DNA of 64,000 bases from Desulfoluna butyratoxydans. Lineage in GTDB: Bacteria; Desulfobacterota; Desulfobacteria; Desulfobacterales; Desulfolunaceae. The notes below the pieces were generated by a model. It ran no database searches and was not told the DNA's origin. It worked only from the letters and a program-made list of their open reading frames with translations. The position numbers were made by a program, and so were the translations under genes. Shown one piece after another: positions 1 through 8,539 of the stretch (position 1 is its first letter; each line of letters opens with the position of its first letter). The stretch is from positions 310,001-374,000 of the forward strand of contig NZ_CAADHO010000001.1 in assembly GCF_900699765.1 (NCBI RefSeq), given 5' to 3'.

Positions 1-56
1 AGCATCTGGGCGATGGTGGCAGAGGTTTCAAACAGCAAATCAGAGGGTTTGTTCAT
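1..56 (-). CDS. prmC: PrmC/HemK peptide-chain-release-factor methyltransferase, first 18 codons only
   Basis: A minus-strand ATG at 56 overlaps the last codons of prfA and stays open to the window edge, reading [19 protein letters not shown]. In many bacteria prmC directly follows prfA, because PrmC methylates the glutamine of the release-factor GGQ motif. The overlap with the prfA stop fits translational coupling. Too little protein is visible for a motif-based call, so the assignment rests mainly on gene order. Confidence 0.5.
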   Translation of the reverse strand, partial: MNKPSDLLFETSATIAQM

Positions 57-1110
57 TTTGAAGGGCCTGGGCCTGGGCGTGGGTTCTAAGGGATGCGATG
101 ATCTCTTCGATATCCCCTTCCATGATGGCATCCAGTCGGTAGAGGGTCAGCCCGATGCGATGATCGGTCATGCGCCCCTGGGGAAAGTTGTAGGTACGGA
201 TACGCTCACTGCGGTCCCCGCTGCCGATCTGGCCTTTCCTGGCGGCGGAACGTTCGGCTTCCGTCTCCTGGATCATCTTATCCAGAATACGGGACCGAAG
301 CACCTTCATGGCCTTGTCCTTGTTCTTGTGCTGGGACTTTTCATCCTGGCAGGTGGCCGTAATACCCGTGGGAAGGTGCGTAATACGGACCGCGGAGTCC
401 GTGGTATTGACGCTCTGGCCGCCGGGGCCGGAGGATCTGAAAATATCGATACGCAGTTCATTGGGCTCGATCTTCAGCTCCACGTCTTCCGCCTCAGGAA
501 GCACCGCCACGGTCACAGCAGAGGTATGGATACGCCCCTGGGTCTCCGTAGCGGGAACGCGCTGAACCCTGTGAACCCCGCTCTCATACTTGAACGAGCT
601 ATAGGCGCCCTTGCCGTTCACCTGAAAGACGACTTCCTTGTAGCCGCCCACATCGGATCCGTGGGAGTCCATAACCTCCACACCCCAACCCCGACCTTCG
701 GCATATCGGGTGTACATCTTGAACAGGTCCCCGGCAAACAGCGAGGACTCGTCCCCGCCGGTACCGGCGCGAAGCTCCACGATGACGCTCTTCTCATCCA
801 GAGGATCCTTGGGAACCAGGAGAATCTTAATCTCCCCTTCCATCTCCTCCACCTGGGCTTCCAGGGGGCCGATCTCTTCTGCGGCCATCTCTTTCATATC
901 GGGATCGTCGTCGTTAAGAAGCTCCCGGGCTTCCTCAAGCTCAGCCACAACCTTCTTGTACCGACGATACGCTTCCACCAGCTTGGTGATCTCACCGTGC
1001 TCTTTGATGTACTTCTGATACTGAACCCGATCGCTGACCACAGCGGGATCGCTGAGAAGCTGCTCCAGTTTTATGAACCGGTCTTCCACACCTTCGAGTT
1101 TACCAAACAT
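40..1110 (-). CDS. prfA: Peptide chain release factor 1
   Basis: RF1 recognises UAA and UAG stop codons and triggers peptidyl-tRNA hydrolysis on the ribosome. The 356-residue product has the usual RF1 length. The codon-recognition tripeptide PAT (an RF1 PxT) lies at residues 186-188 in [14 protein letters not shown], and the catalytic GGQ at 230-232 in [12 protein letters not shown]. The N-terminal 100 residues are helical and charged, as in domain 1 of the family. It follows rpmE on the same strand, with a hairpin terminator between them, and overlaps the probable prmC start. In a selenocysteine-using organism RF1 does not compete at UGA, which is read by RF2. Confidence 0.97.
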   Translation of the reverse strand: MFGKLEGVEDRFIKLEQLLSDPAVVSDRVQYQKYIKEHGEITKLVEAYRRYKKVVAELEEARELLNDDDPDMKEMAAEEIGPLEAQVEEMEGEIKILLVPKDPLDEKSVIVELRAGTGGDESSLFAGDLFKMYTRYAEGRGWGVEVMDSHGSDVGGYKEVVFQVNGKGAYSSFKYESGVHRVQRVPATETQGRIHTSAVTVAVLPEAEDVELKIEPNELRIDIFRSSGPGGQSVNTTDSAVRITHLPTGITATCQDEKSQHKNKDKAMKVLRSRILDKMIQETEAERSAARKGQIGSGDRSERIRTYNFPQGRMTDHRIGLTLYRLDAIMEGDIEEIIASLRTHAQAQALQNEQTL

Positions 1111-1205
1111 TATCTTGCCTGCCCCATTACCCCTTTATCATGCGCCACCGGCACACAAAGGGAAGTGTTCGCACCGTCGTTGCCCGGACCCGCCGTCCGG
1201 ACGAC

Positions 1206-1235
1206 AAAAAGGGAAATCGTAAAAACCGATTCCCC
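1206..1235 (-). terminator. Rho-independent terminator after rpmE
   Basis: On the minus strand GGGAATCG and CGATTTCCC form a stem around a T-rich loop and are followed directly by TTTTT. It lies between rpmE and prfA, so it probably attenuates read-through rather than fully separating them. Confidence 0.65.
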
Positions 1236-1276
1236 TTCTTCTCCCAAGCCATACGGTCTTGATTTCGTCGCGATAC

Positions 1277-1498
1277 TTACTTGCCAACCTTGCTGGCATC
1301 GAAGTTTGCGAATTTTTTACGGAAACGATCGATACGGCCAGCCGTATCCACAAGCTTCTGCTTACCGGTGAAGAACGGATGGCAGCTTGAGCAGATTTCC
1401 ACCTTGATCTCTTCGCGGGTAGAACCCACGGTCATGACGTTGCCGCATGCGCAGGTGGCAGTGGCTGCTTTGTATTCGGGATGAATGCCCTTTTTCAT
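1277..1498 (-). CDS. rpmE: 50S ribosomal protein L31, zinc-binding type
   Basis: L31 is a small protein of the large ribosomal subunit. The 73-residue product begins [10 protein letters not shown] and contains the cysteine set of the zinc-binding (C+) type: CACGN near residues 16-20 and [12 protein letters not shown] near 36-47. The start at 1498 is chosen because AAGGAG sits 8 nt upstream and because the N-terminus matches family members; a longer upstream frame exists but has no homology-like features. rho lies upstream on the same strand, an order found in many bacteria. Confidence 0.96.
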   Translation of the reverse strand: MKKGIHPEYKAATATCACGNVMTVGSTREEIKVEICSSCHPFFTGKQKLVDTAGRIDRFRKKFANFDASKVGK

Positions 1499-1596
1499 GA
1501 GGTAAAACTCCTTAAAAGATAAATATATGAAAACATACCACCTGAGGGGAACCCCGAAGGGCCGCCTTACGCTGCCGATGATAGGCAGCGGTGGTA

Positions 1597-2844
1597 TCAT
1601 GAATTCATGGAATCAAGAAACTCCATATTATCCTTAGTTCCACTAATCTTGTCAAGCAAAAAGCCCATGCTGTCCACGGTGTTGAGGGATGCCAAGAGCT
1701 TGCGCAGGATCCAGATCCTGTCGAGCTGGCCCTTCTCAACCAGAAGCTCCTCTTTTCGGGTACCGGACTTTTTGATGTCAATGGCAGGGAACATGCGGCG
1801 ATCAGCCAGCTTGCGGTCAAGAACCAGCTCCATATTGCCGGTTCCTTTGAATTCCTCGAAGATCACCTCGTCCATGCGGCTGCCTGTGTCGATAAGCGCC
1901 GTGGCGATGATGGTGAGACTGCCGCCCTCCTCCACGTTTCGGGCCGCGCCGAAGAAACGCTTGGGACGGTGCAGGGCGTTGGAGTCCACACCACCGGAGA
2001 GGATCTTGCCCGACGGAGGCATCACCGAGTTGTAGGCACGGGCCAGACGGGTGATACTGTCCAGAAGGATCACGACATCTTTTTTGTGCTCCACAAGGCG
2101 CTTGGCCTTCTCGATAACCATCTCAGCCACCTGAACGTGACGTTCGGCGGGCTCGTCAAAGGTCGAGCTGATGACTTCAGCCTTGACGGAGCGAGCCATG
2201 TCGGTCACTTCCTCGGGCCGTTCGTCAATAAGAAGGATAAAGGGAACAATATTGGGATGGCTCTTGATCATGCTGTTGGCGATGGTCTGCAGGATCATGG
2301 TTTTACCGGAACGGGGAGGGGAGACGATGAGCCCCCTCTGACCAAAGCCGATGGGAGCCATGAGCTCGATGATGCGGGTGGAGTAGTTGTCCTTGTCGTT
2401 CTCCAGCTGAACCTTTACTTCGGGGTAAAGGGGCGTGAGGTTGTCAAAAAAGATCTTTTCACGCGCCACATCGGGGTCTTCATAGTTGACCGCCTGCACC
2501 TTCAGGAGGGCGAAGTAGCGCTCAGACTCCTTGGGCTGGCGAATCTGACCGGAAACCGTGTCCCCGGTCTTGAGGTTGAATCTGCGAATCTGAGAAGGGG
2601 AAACGTAGATATCATCGGGCCCGGGCAGGTAGTTGCAATCCGGAGACCGAAGAAAACCGAACCCGTCGGGAAGCACCTCCAGGGTACCCTCCCCGTAAAT
2701 CTGACCCTCCCGCTCAATCTGGGCCTGGAGCAGCATAAAAATGAGCTCCTGCTTGGGAAGACCGCCGGCGCCCTCTATATTGAGACTCCGCGCCATCTTG
2801 GCCAGCTCTTCAATCCGCATCGCTTTCAATTCAACAATGTTCAT
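1597..2844 (-). CDS. rho: Transcription termination factor Rho
   Basis: Rho is the hexameric RNA-dependent ATPase that ends transcription at Rho-dependent sites. The 415-residue protein has the N-terminal helical domain, the RNA-binding cold-shock-like fold with GFGFLRS near residue 61, Walker A in SPPRSGKT near 175-182, and Walker B in [16 protein letters not shown]. The ATG at 2844 is preferred because GGGGA lies about 9 nt upstream; a GTG at 2859 would overlap that site. coaE lies upstream behind a terminator hairpin and rpmE starts about 100 nt downstream. Confidence 0.97.
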   Translation of the reverse strand: MNIVELKAMRIEELAKMARSLNIEGAGGLPKQELIFMLLQAQIEREGQIYGEGTLEVLPDGFGFLRSPDCNYLPGPDDIYVSPSQIRRFNLKTGDTVSGQIRQPKESERYFALLKVQAVNYEDPDVAREKIFFDNLTPLYPEVKVQLENDKDNYSTRIIELMAPIGFGQRGLIVSPPRSGKTMILQTIANSMIKSHPNIVPFILLIDERPEEVTDMARSVKAEVISSTFDEPAERHVQVAEMVIEKAKRLVEHKKDVVILLDSITRLARAYNSVMPPSGKILSGGVDSNALHRPKRFFGAARNVEEGGSLTIIATALIDTGSRMDEVIFEEFKGTGNMELVLDRKLADRRMFPAIDIKKSGTRKEELLVEKGQLDRIWILRKLLASLNTVDSMGFLLDKISGTKDNMEFLDSMNS

Positions 2845-2962
2845 CAACAGTTTCCCCACATGTTTATATGCTCATCCAGAACAACAATCAGCGTCGTCCC
2901 AATCCGTATTGATTCGGTGCAATAATACCCACTCCTTCCGTATTACCCGCAATGGAAAACAT

Positions 2963-2983
2963 AAAAAGGCCCCTTCGGAAGGC
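2963..2983 (-). terminator. Terminator after coaE
   Basis: On the minus strand GCCTT CCG AAGGGGC forms a short stem followed by TTTTT. It lies between coaE and rho. The rest of the 2845-3171 gap holds only two further small palindromes (2981-2993 and 2995-3009) and no gene. Confidence 0.6.
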
Positions 2984-3171
2984 ACATCGTGCCACACAGG
3001 TCACCTGTGAGGCCGGGATGTGTTACAGATTTTTTACCATGATTTCTGTAAGGTGAGTGTCTGTTCTGCAGGTCCTATAAGGATCATGACGTTGGTAATA
3101 ACAAAAAGAGCGGTTTTATTGGTTAGATACAATCCCGCGCGCGGCATGTCAAGGACTTATAAATGGGCACC

Positions 3172-3768
3172 TCATTTTTTTACAATTTTTTCAAACACCT
3201 TATAAAATGCCCCTTTCAATTCAGAAAGCCCCCGCATATTTTCAATCACCAGATCAGCCCGATCCCGCTTGTCGCCATCCGGCAACTGGAGATCCAGAAG
3301 CCGCATGGCCTCCGCTTCGGCAACGCCATCCCGCTCCATCAACCGGGCGCACTGGGTGGCACGATCCACCCCCACATGGAGGGTCACATCAAACATGGCC
3401 TCAAGGTTCAACTCAAACAGCAGGGGCACCTCGCACACAGCCATCACCGCCCCCGACGCCTCTTCCCTTTCAAGAAACACCTTCATCAGACGAATGACCT
3501 CGGGCTGCACAATGGACTCCAGAACCCGACGCGACTCAGGGTCGGAAATCAGCTTTCGCCTCAGAACAGGACGATCCAGGCCGCCGTCGACCCCGACCAC
3601 ACCGTCACCAAACCAGGCCACCACCGCATCAAACCCCGGACTTCCCGGGCTCACAGCTTCCCGCGCCAGCTCATCGGCAATGGACACCGCCACACCCTTT
3701 TCCATGAACAGGCGACATACCGTCGTTTTTCCGGAGGCAGCCCCCCCGGTCAACCCAACCTTGACCAT
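3172..3768 (-). CDS. coaE: Dephospho-CoA kinase
   Basis: CoaE phosphorylates the 3'-hydroxyl of dephospho-CoA in the last step of coenzyme A synthesis. The P-loop GLTGGAASGKTT is at residues 5-16, followed by the family pattern IADELAREAV and by VPLLFE in the substrate region. The ATG at 3768 gives the usual length of about 198 residues and has GGAAGGA about 10 nt upstream; the longer frame from 3813 adds a non-homologous extension. It is the first recognisable gene of the minus-strand coaE-rho-rpmE-prfA series. Confidence 0.93.
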   Translation of the reverse strand: MVKVGLTGGAASGKTTVCRLFMEKGVAVSIADELAREAVSPGSPGFDAVVAWFGDGVVGVDGGLDRPVLRRKLISDPESRRVLESIVQPEVIRLMKVFLEREEASGAVMAVCEVPLLFELNLEAMFDVTLHVGVDRATQCARLMERDGVAEAEAMRLLDLQLPDGDKRDRADLVIENMRGLSELKGAFYKVFEKIVKK

Positions 3769-3775
3769 CCCCGCA

Positions 3776-3907
3776 TCATCCTTCCACCCGGCGCCAGCGC
3801 GTCGGACCATCAATCAGCACCCGAAAGGCGCCCCAATACGTCAAGAAATCGTACAATACCCCACACCACAGGGAACGTTCTGTGCAATGCCACAGCCAGG
3901 ACGTCAT
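3776..3907 (-). CDS. Possible 43-residue Trp-rich ORF ahead of coaE
   Basis: The frame from the ATG at 3907 encodes 43 residues with five tryptophans and ends with a basic segment (PTRWRRVEG). It finishes 7 nt before coaE, so it could be a leader peptide or a small coupled gene. The ribosome-binding site is weak and I do not recognise a family. It may be non-coding leader. Confidence 0.22.
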   Translation of the reverse strand: MTSWLWHCTERSLWCGVLYDFLTYWGAFRVLIDGPTRWRRVEG

Positions 3908-4226
3908 TGAAAATTCGCCCTGAATCAGCCCCCATCCTCCCATACAATGTATCCCTCCCCTTGACAAGCCACCTACATTCTATTACTTAAACTTTTTTGA
4001 TGATTATGTAAAAAATAATCGAAGAGTGGATTCCTCAACCAGGCTCGCCCACCGAAAGGCGTTGCCGTTTTTCGATCCATTGGCTAATAATTCGTACCGG
4101 CCAGGCGAGGAACCCCTTCTTTGCACCCCGCACGGACCAAAGGAGACAGGGCCGCGAAGCAACGACTCTGTCCACCCAAAATTGTATATGGTTATCGTTT
4201 ACCCCTTTAACTGAAAGGATTTTCGC
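3908..4226. other. Intergenic region between divergent coaE and adk
   Basis: Divergent spacer of about 320 bp, AT-richer than its surroundings near 3960-4025. A TTGACA occurs at 3961-3966 on the plus strand but has only a poor -10 match. AAAGGA about 8 nt before 4227 is the adk ribosome-binding site. No tRNA or repeat was seen. Confidence 0.5.
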
Positions 4227-4901
4227 ATGAACATCTTATTTTTCGGCCCCAACGGAAGCGGAAAAGGCACCCAGGGATCCATCCTCAAGGACAAGTACAA
4301 TGCTGCCCACATCGAGTCCGGCGCCATCTTCCGCGAGAACATCAAGGGCGGTACCGAACTCGGCAAGAAAGCAAAAAGCTACATCGACGCCGGTGACCTC
4401 GTACCCGACGACATCACCATCCCCATGATCCTTGATCGCCTCAAGCAGGACGACTGCGCCAACGGCTGGCTCCTGGACGGGTTCCCCAGAAACAAGGTGC
4501 AGGCCGAAAAACTCGATGAATCCCTCAAGGCCGCCGGCATGGAACTCAACTACGTTGTTGAAATTGTCCTGGACCGAGAGATTGCCAAGCTCCGCATCAC
4601 CGGCCGACGCCTCTGCGAAAACGACCCCAACCACCCCAACAACATCGGCATCGAAGCCATCAAGCCCAACGGCGACAAATGCCGCGTCTGCGGCGGGGCC
4701 CTGACTTCCCGTGCCGACGACCAGGATGACGCAGCCATCGACAAGCGCCACTCCATCTACTACAACGAAGTAGACGGCACCCTGGCTGCGGCCTACTACT
4801 TCAAAGATGTTGCCGCCAAGAGCGATGCCACCAAGTACATCACCCTGGCCGGTGAAAAAGACATGAAGTCCGTCACCGACGAACTCATCTCCAAGCTGTA
4901 G
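4227..4901 (+). CDS. adk: Adenylate kinase
   Basis: Adenylate kinase interconverts ATP plus AMP with two ADP. The 224-residue protein opens with MNILFF and the P-loop GPNGSGKGT at residues 7-15, followed by the AMP-binding segment ESGAIFRENI and the GFPRN motif near 88-92. The LID region carries a cysteine set (RRLCEN and CRVCGG) that may bind a structural metal, as in other Cys-type LID domains. AAAGGA about 8 nt upstream supports the start. It is a single-gene unit with a strong terminator. Confidence 0.93.
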   Translation: MNILFFGPNGSGKGTQGSILKDKYNAAHIESGAIFRENIKGGTELGKKAKSYIDAGDLVPDDITIPMILDRLKQDDCANGWLLDGFPRNKVQAEKLDESLKAAGMELNYVVEIVLDREIAKLRITGRRLCENDPNHPNNIGIEAIKPNGDKCRVCGGALTSRADDQDDAAIDKRHSIYYNEVDGTLAAAYYFKDVAAKSDATKYITLAGEKDMKSVTDELISKL

Positions 4902-4950
4902 GCCCCGCAAACGGCCCAGGGCCGAGGCTTTCAGACAGCAAGACACCGAA

Positions 4951-4992
4951 AAGGTGATGGCAGGATTTTTTTCTTGCCATCACCTTTTTTTT
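4951..4992 (+). terminator. Terminator after adk
   Basis: AAGGTGATGGCA pairs perfectly with TGCCATCACCTT across a T-rich loop and is followed by a run of T. Textbook rho-independent terminator. Confidence 0.93.
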
Positions 4993-5095
4993 GTTTTATC
5001 CTTACAGGAGTTTACTTTTTAATAGTATACAGACTAACCATCACGCCGAACGCAAGAGATCACCGGCCTCTGATGTTGAGAAAGGGGCGATATAT

Positions 5096-5293
5096 TTGAA
5101 GGAAATCGAAGTTAAAGTACTCGATAACGATCTCGAAAAAGCCATGCGTATTCTGAAGAAAAAAATTCAGAACGACGGCCTTTTCAAGCGGCTGAAGCTC
5201 AAGAAGAGCTACGAAAAGCCGAGCGAATTCCGACGCCGCAAGCAGCGCGAAGCGCAGCGTCGACAGAGGATTGCCAGTGCCCGCAACCGCTAA
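5096..5293 (+). CDS. rpsU: 30S ribosomal protein S21, TTG start
   Basis: S21 is a small basic protein of the 30S platform involved in initiation. The 65-residue product reads LKEIEVKVLDNDLEKAMR at its start and ends in an Arg/Lys-rich tail (RRRKQREAQRRQR), as in the family. The only start that gives the family N-terminus is TTG at 5096, which has AGGGG about 9 nt upstream. The longer ATG frame from 4991 reads through the upstream leader and is rejected. A strong terminator follows. Confidence 0.93.
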   Translation: MKEIEVKVLDNDLEKAMRILKKKIQNDGLFKRLKLKKSYEKPSEFRRRKQREAQRRQRIASARNR

Positions 5294-5335
5294 GGCCTGA
5301 CACGTTTTCTGTATCGCTATCGATTCTTTTCAAAA

Positions 5336-5376
5336 AGCCCGGCTTAGGCATTTTCTGCATTTAGCCGGGTTTTTTG
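5336..5376 (+). terminator. Terminator after rpsU
   Basis: AGCCCGGCT pairs with AGCCGGGT, followed by a run of T, ending about 40 nt before folC. Confidence 0.88.
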
Positions 5377-5415
5377 TATTGGCAGACCACCCACATCTTC
5401 AGAGTAACATCCACC

Positions 5416-6693
5416 ATGACAATGCAATCCGACTACGAGCGCTGTCTCGACACCATGTACAAACTCGGCCGCTTCGGCATCATCCTGGGCCTGGACACCA
5501 TGAAAGGGATCCTTGAACGCCTGGACAACCCGGAGAAAAAATTCACCGTCATCCATGTGGCGGGCACCAACGGCAAGGGTTCCGTGGCGTCTTATCTATC
5601 TCGGATCCTGACCCTTTCCGGCTACCGTACCGGCCTGTATACATCTCCCCACCTCGTCCGGTTCAACGAACGCATCGTGGTGGACGGCGAGATGGTCACC
5701 GATGCAGACGTTGTGGCCAGCTACAACCGGGTGGAAGCCGCCAATGTCGGAGAACGCTCCGGTACCTTCTTCGAGCTGACCACGGCCATGGCCTTTGATC
5801 TCTTCGCCGAAAAAGGGGTGGAGGTGGCCATCATCGAAACGGGCATGGGCGGCCGCCTGGACGCCACCAACATCGTCACCCCGGCCCTGTCGGTCATCAC
5901 CAACGTCTCTCTGGAGCACAAGGACCACCTGGGCGACACCATCGCCAAAATTGCCTACGAAAAAGCAGGGATCATCAAGCAGGGCATTCCCGCCATCGTG
6001 GGCGTACGCCAGGCCAGCGCCATCGGCGTGGTGGAAGAGACCGCCCGGGAGCTCGACGCCCCCGTGATCCGCCTGGGCCGGGACATCCACACCCGACGCT
6101 CCGACAAGGGCTTCAGCTGCCGTTGCAGCGGCATCTCCATCAGCGACCTCACCACCTCCCTGCTCGGCAGACACCAGGTGGATAACGCGGCCCTTGCCGT
6201 GGCAGCCTGTGCCACCTTGAGAAAAGGGGACAGATTCCGCATCGCCGACGAGACCATCCGCCAGGGCCTGGCCACCACCCCCTGGCCCGGACGCCTCGAG
6301 CGGGTCGCCGGCAACCCGGAGACCATCATCGACGGGGCGCACAACCCTGCAGCCATAAAAGTCCTCGTCCAGTACCTTGAAGACGAGCAGCGGGGCCGGG
6401 ACATCACCCTGGTCACAGGCATCCTCGACGACAAAGCCTATCCCAAGATGTTTGCCAACCTGCTGCCCTTCTGCAGGCGCGTCATCCTCGTCAAGGCCAA
6501 GACCGACCGAAGCATCGACCCGGAAGCCATGCGGGCCGCTGCGTCCAAATACGTCCGCGACGTCTCGGTGATCCCCGACATCGCGCAGGCCATCCAGTCT
6601 GCCCGCGCCACAGCCCGGCAGGACGAACTGGTCCTCGTGGCAGGTTCCCTTTACGTGGCCGGAGAAGCCCGGGCCGCCCTCACGAGCCGGTAA
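5416..6693 (+). CDS. folC: Bifunctional dihydrofolate/folylpolyglutamate synthase
   Basis: FolC adds glutamate to dihydropteroate and to folates. The 425-residue product has the Mur-ligase-type ATP loop AGTNGKGSVASYL near residues 49-61, the family segment YTSPHLVRFNERI, IIETGMGGRLDATN in the central domain, and DGAHNP near 305. The ATG at 5416 is used because the upstream frame reads through the rpsU terminator; a second ATG lies 6 nt downstream. The gene stands alone between two terminators. Confidence 0.94.
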   Translation: MTMQSDYERCLDTMYKLGRFGIILGLDTMKGILERLDNPEKKFTVIHVAGTNGKGSVASYLSRILTLSGYRTGLYTSPHLVRFNERIVVDGEMVTDADVVASYNRVEAANVGERSGTFFELTTAMAFDLFAEKGVEVAIIETGMGGRLDATNIVTPALSVITNVSLEHKDHLGDTIAKIAYEKAGIIKQGIPAIVGVRQASAIGVVEETARELDAPVIRLGRDIHTRRSDKGFSCRCSGISISDLTTSLLGRHQVDNAALAVAACATLRKGDRFRIADETIRQGLATTPWPGRLERVAGNPETIIDGAHNPAAIKVLVQYLEDEQRGRDITLVTGILDDKAYPKMFANLLPFCRRVILVKAKTDRSIDPEAMRAAASKYVRDVSVIPDIAQAIQSARATARQDELVLVAGSLYVAGEARAALTSR

Positions 6694-6740
6694 GCCTTAT
6701 CAAGGCCGAGCCTGAACGCCTGCTTCTCGCACCAAACAAT

Positions 6741-6774
6741 AAAAGGACACCCCGCTGAGGGTGTCCTTTTTTTT
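6741..6774 (+). terminator. Terminator after folC
   Basis: AAAAGGACACCC pairs with GGGTGTCCTTTT, continuing into T. It may also act on the convergent minus-strand transcript, since the other side of the stem is A-rich. Confidence 0.93.
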
Positions 6775-6837
6775 ATGGCTGCCCGATGCGCCATCTACGG
6801 GCACAGAAAATCGCGGTCGGTGAACCCTTGTCCCCGC

Positions 6838-7455
6838 TCAAGCACCCGAGGCCGCATCGTAGGCTGCCCGGACCAGGGAGTCGGGGACCTCAAGGAGAGA
6901 GGCGATGCGCTGCAACAGGGCCGCCTGACCGGACACATACCCCATTGCCTGGGCCACACGATGGGCCGACTCAAGGAGCATCCGTTTCTCGGCGTTGGCA
7001 AGGTACGGAGCGATACGCTTCAGGCGTTCTCCCAGGGCATCTGGATAGGCTTTATAGCGACGCGTTTCCAGAGCCATGGCATCGGCATCCATAACAACCC
7101 CTGTCACGTCCTCAATGAACTGGGAGACTCCGGCTCCCTTCGGGCAATTCTCGCCCTCGCCCTCCTCCCCGTGGGGATCCATCATCGCCAGCACCACAGC
7201 CAAAAGCGCGGGTTTCAACCCGTCACGGGTCACCGTGGGGCTATGGGCTGTCACATCCCGATCAAACACCCCGCCGCACCGAAGGCAGCGCACCAGGCCG
7301 GCATCTTCGGAACGTGTGCGCACAGGCACCCCCAGCAGCCGGATCACCGTAAGGGTCTCCATGGACTGACACTCTGAGGTCTGGCGGCATCCCGGGCAGT
7401 AAAACTCCCCCAGGGGCGTATACCTGTATCCTGTGCTGCGCCCAAAAAAGCCCAT
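6838..7455 (-). CDS. Zinc-ribbon protein with TerB-like helical C-terminal region
   Basis: The 205-residue product has an N-terminal zinc ribbon, with FYCPGC near residue 20 and VRCLRCGG near residue 57, each a CxxC. A helical region from about 85 onward (LLAVVLAMMDPHG, then helices to the end) resembles TerB-type folds, but I cannot confirm the family. The ATG at 7455 overlaps the TGA of the upstream pseudouridine synthase (TGATG), which implies translational coupling. No catalytic residues are evident. It could sense metal or redox state or act in a complex; function unknown. Confidence 0.75.
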   Translation of the reverse strand: MGFFGRSTGYRYTPLGEFYCPGCRQTSECQSMETLTVIRLLGVPVRTRSEDAGLVRCLRCGGVFDRDVTAHSPTVTRDGLKPALLAVVLAMMDPHGEEGEGENCPKGAGVSQFIEDVTGVVMDADAMALETRRYKAYPDALGERLKRIAPYLANAEKRMLLESAHRVAQAMGYVSGQAALLQRIASLLEVPDSLVRAAYDAASGA

Positions 7456-8198
7456 CACCTGCGTCGCCTCCCTTTCTCGGCCTCTACCCCGGTTCGCTTC
7501 AAGAGCTCGGCCACCTCCCCTTCCGAGAGATGGCGCCACTGGCCGGGCTTCAACTGCCCCAGCCGGATATTGGCCATGCGCACCCGCTTCAGGGTCACCA
7601 CCTCATGGCCCACGCTTTGCGCCATGCGCCGGATCTGGCGATTTTTGCCCTCTTTGAGCACAATGGTGTAACGGTCCTTCTCCTCCCGGCGGATCCTGCA
7701 GGGCCGGGTCATGCCTTCCTTCAGGCGTATCCCCTTTTCCATGCGGGACAGCTCCGAGGACGAAATCTCGGCTGACACCCGTACCCGGTACTCTTTCTCA
7801 TGGTCAAAGGAAGGGTGGGAGAGCCGGTGATGAATTCTGCCGTCGTTGGTGAGGATAAGGAGCCCCGACGAATCCCGGTCCAGGCGCCCCACGGGAAACA
7901 CCCGCTCCGGCACGTCCACCAGGTCCGTCACCACCCTGGCATCCCCATGATTGCAGGAGGTGATCACCCCCACGGGCTTGTGCAGGGCAAGGTAGACCCG
8001 TTTTTCTTCGGTGCGAACCGCCTGGCCCTTCACGCAGACCCGGTCCTTTGCAGGATCCACCCGGGACCCCAGCTCTGTGACCACCCGGTCGTTCACGGTC
8101 ACTGCCCCCTCCTTGATCAGGGTTTCGGCAGCCCGCCTGGAACAGACCCCTGCATGGGCCAGGTATTTCTGGAGGCGCACCCCCTCAATCTCAGTCAC
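7455..8198 (-). CDS. rRNA pseudouridine synthase, RsuA/RluB/RluF family
   Basis: These enzymes convert specific rRNA uridines to pseudouridine. The protein has an S4 RNA-binding domain at the N-terminus (RLQKYLAHAGVCSRRAAETLI) and the catalytic motif GRLDRDSSGLLILTNDG near residue 105, with the essential Asp in RLD. Late motifs KEGKNRQIRRM and LKRVRM are typical. GTG at 8198 is preferred as the start because GGAGAAGG lies just upstream; a TTG at 8216 is the alternative. The exact member (RsuA, RluB, RluE or RluF) cannot be decided from sequence alone. Confidence 0.88.
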   Translation of the reverse strand: MTEIEGVRLQKYLAHAGVCSRRAAETLIKEGAVTVNDRVVTELGSRVDPAKDRVCVKGQAVRTEEKRVYLALHKPVGVITSCNHGDARVVTDLVDVPERVFPVGRLDRDSSGLLILTNDGRIHHRLSHPSFDHEKEYRVRVSAEISSSELSRMEKGIRLKEGMTRPCRIRREEKDRYTIVLKEGKNRQIRRMAQSVGHEVVTLKRVRMANIRLGQLKPGQWRHLSEGEVAELLKRTGVEAEKGRRRR

Positions 8199-8346
8199 AA
8201 CCCCTTCTCCTTCCAAAGAGCGGTTGAATCCGCTCCGTTTCTTCTATATACCTATGGCGATCACCGGGCCGCTTTCCGGCCCAAAAAATCGGGGCCGTGC
8301 CTTCACTGCGGCGCGCCCCTTACCCTATGTACAGGAAACCTCTGAA

Positions 8347-8538
8347 ATGTTCAATCAAACCGACACCCACGGGGAGTGCCCCGAATGCGGAAGCCCCCTT
8401 GAGGTGCAGCGGTCATGAACCCGCGTCACCTTTCGTTGCAGGTCCTGCAACACAAGCTATCGCCCCGAACGGCTCAAGGAACTCATCGACGAAGCCTTTG
8501 AACGGAAAATGGCCTGCGTGCCCATCAACCGCATCTGA
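8347..8538 (+). CDS. Small dual-CxxC selenoprotein with in-frame UGA (Sec24)
   Basis: The frame from ATG 8347 meets TGA at 8416-8418 and then continues without interruption to TGA at 8536. Read with selenocysteine it gives 63 residues with CPEC at 11-14, Sec24 in QRSU, and CRSC at 31-34, so Sec lies midway between two CxxC pairs. AGGAAA upstream supports the start. A perfect hairpin with a GGUCC loop begins 17 nt after the UGA. Stop and truA start are separated by one base, so it is co-translated with truA and the phosphatase. I recall small dual-CxxC (seleno)proteins annotated in sulfate reducers; function unknown, possibly a metal-binding or thiol-redox protein. The alternative is a 23-residue truncated ORF, which would leave the conserved second half unexplained. 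Confidence 0.8.
8435..8451 (+). promoter_or_regulatory. Candidate bacterial SECIS hairpin of the small selenoprotein
   Basis: GTTGCA pairs perfectly with TGCAAC around a GGTCC loop; the first loop G is 23 nt after the UGA. Position and GGUC loop resemble the Escherichia coli fdhF SECIS. It was located by eye, not by folding. Confidence 0.7.
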
Positions 8539-8539
8539 T

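Noticed and set aside
13-1371. Plus-strand ORF of 452 codons over prfA and rpmE
   Set aside because: It covers two clearly identified minus-strand genes and has no protein-like motif.
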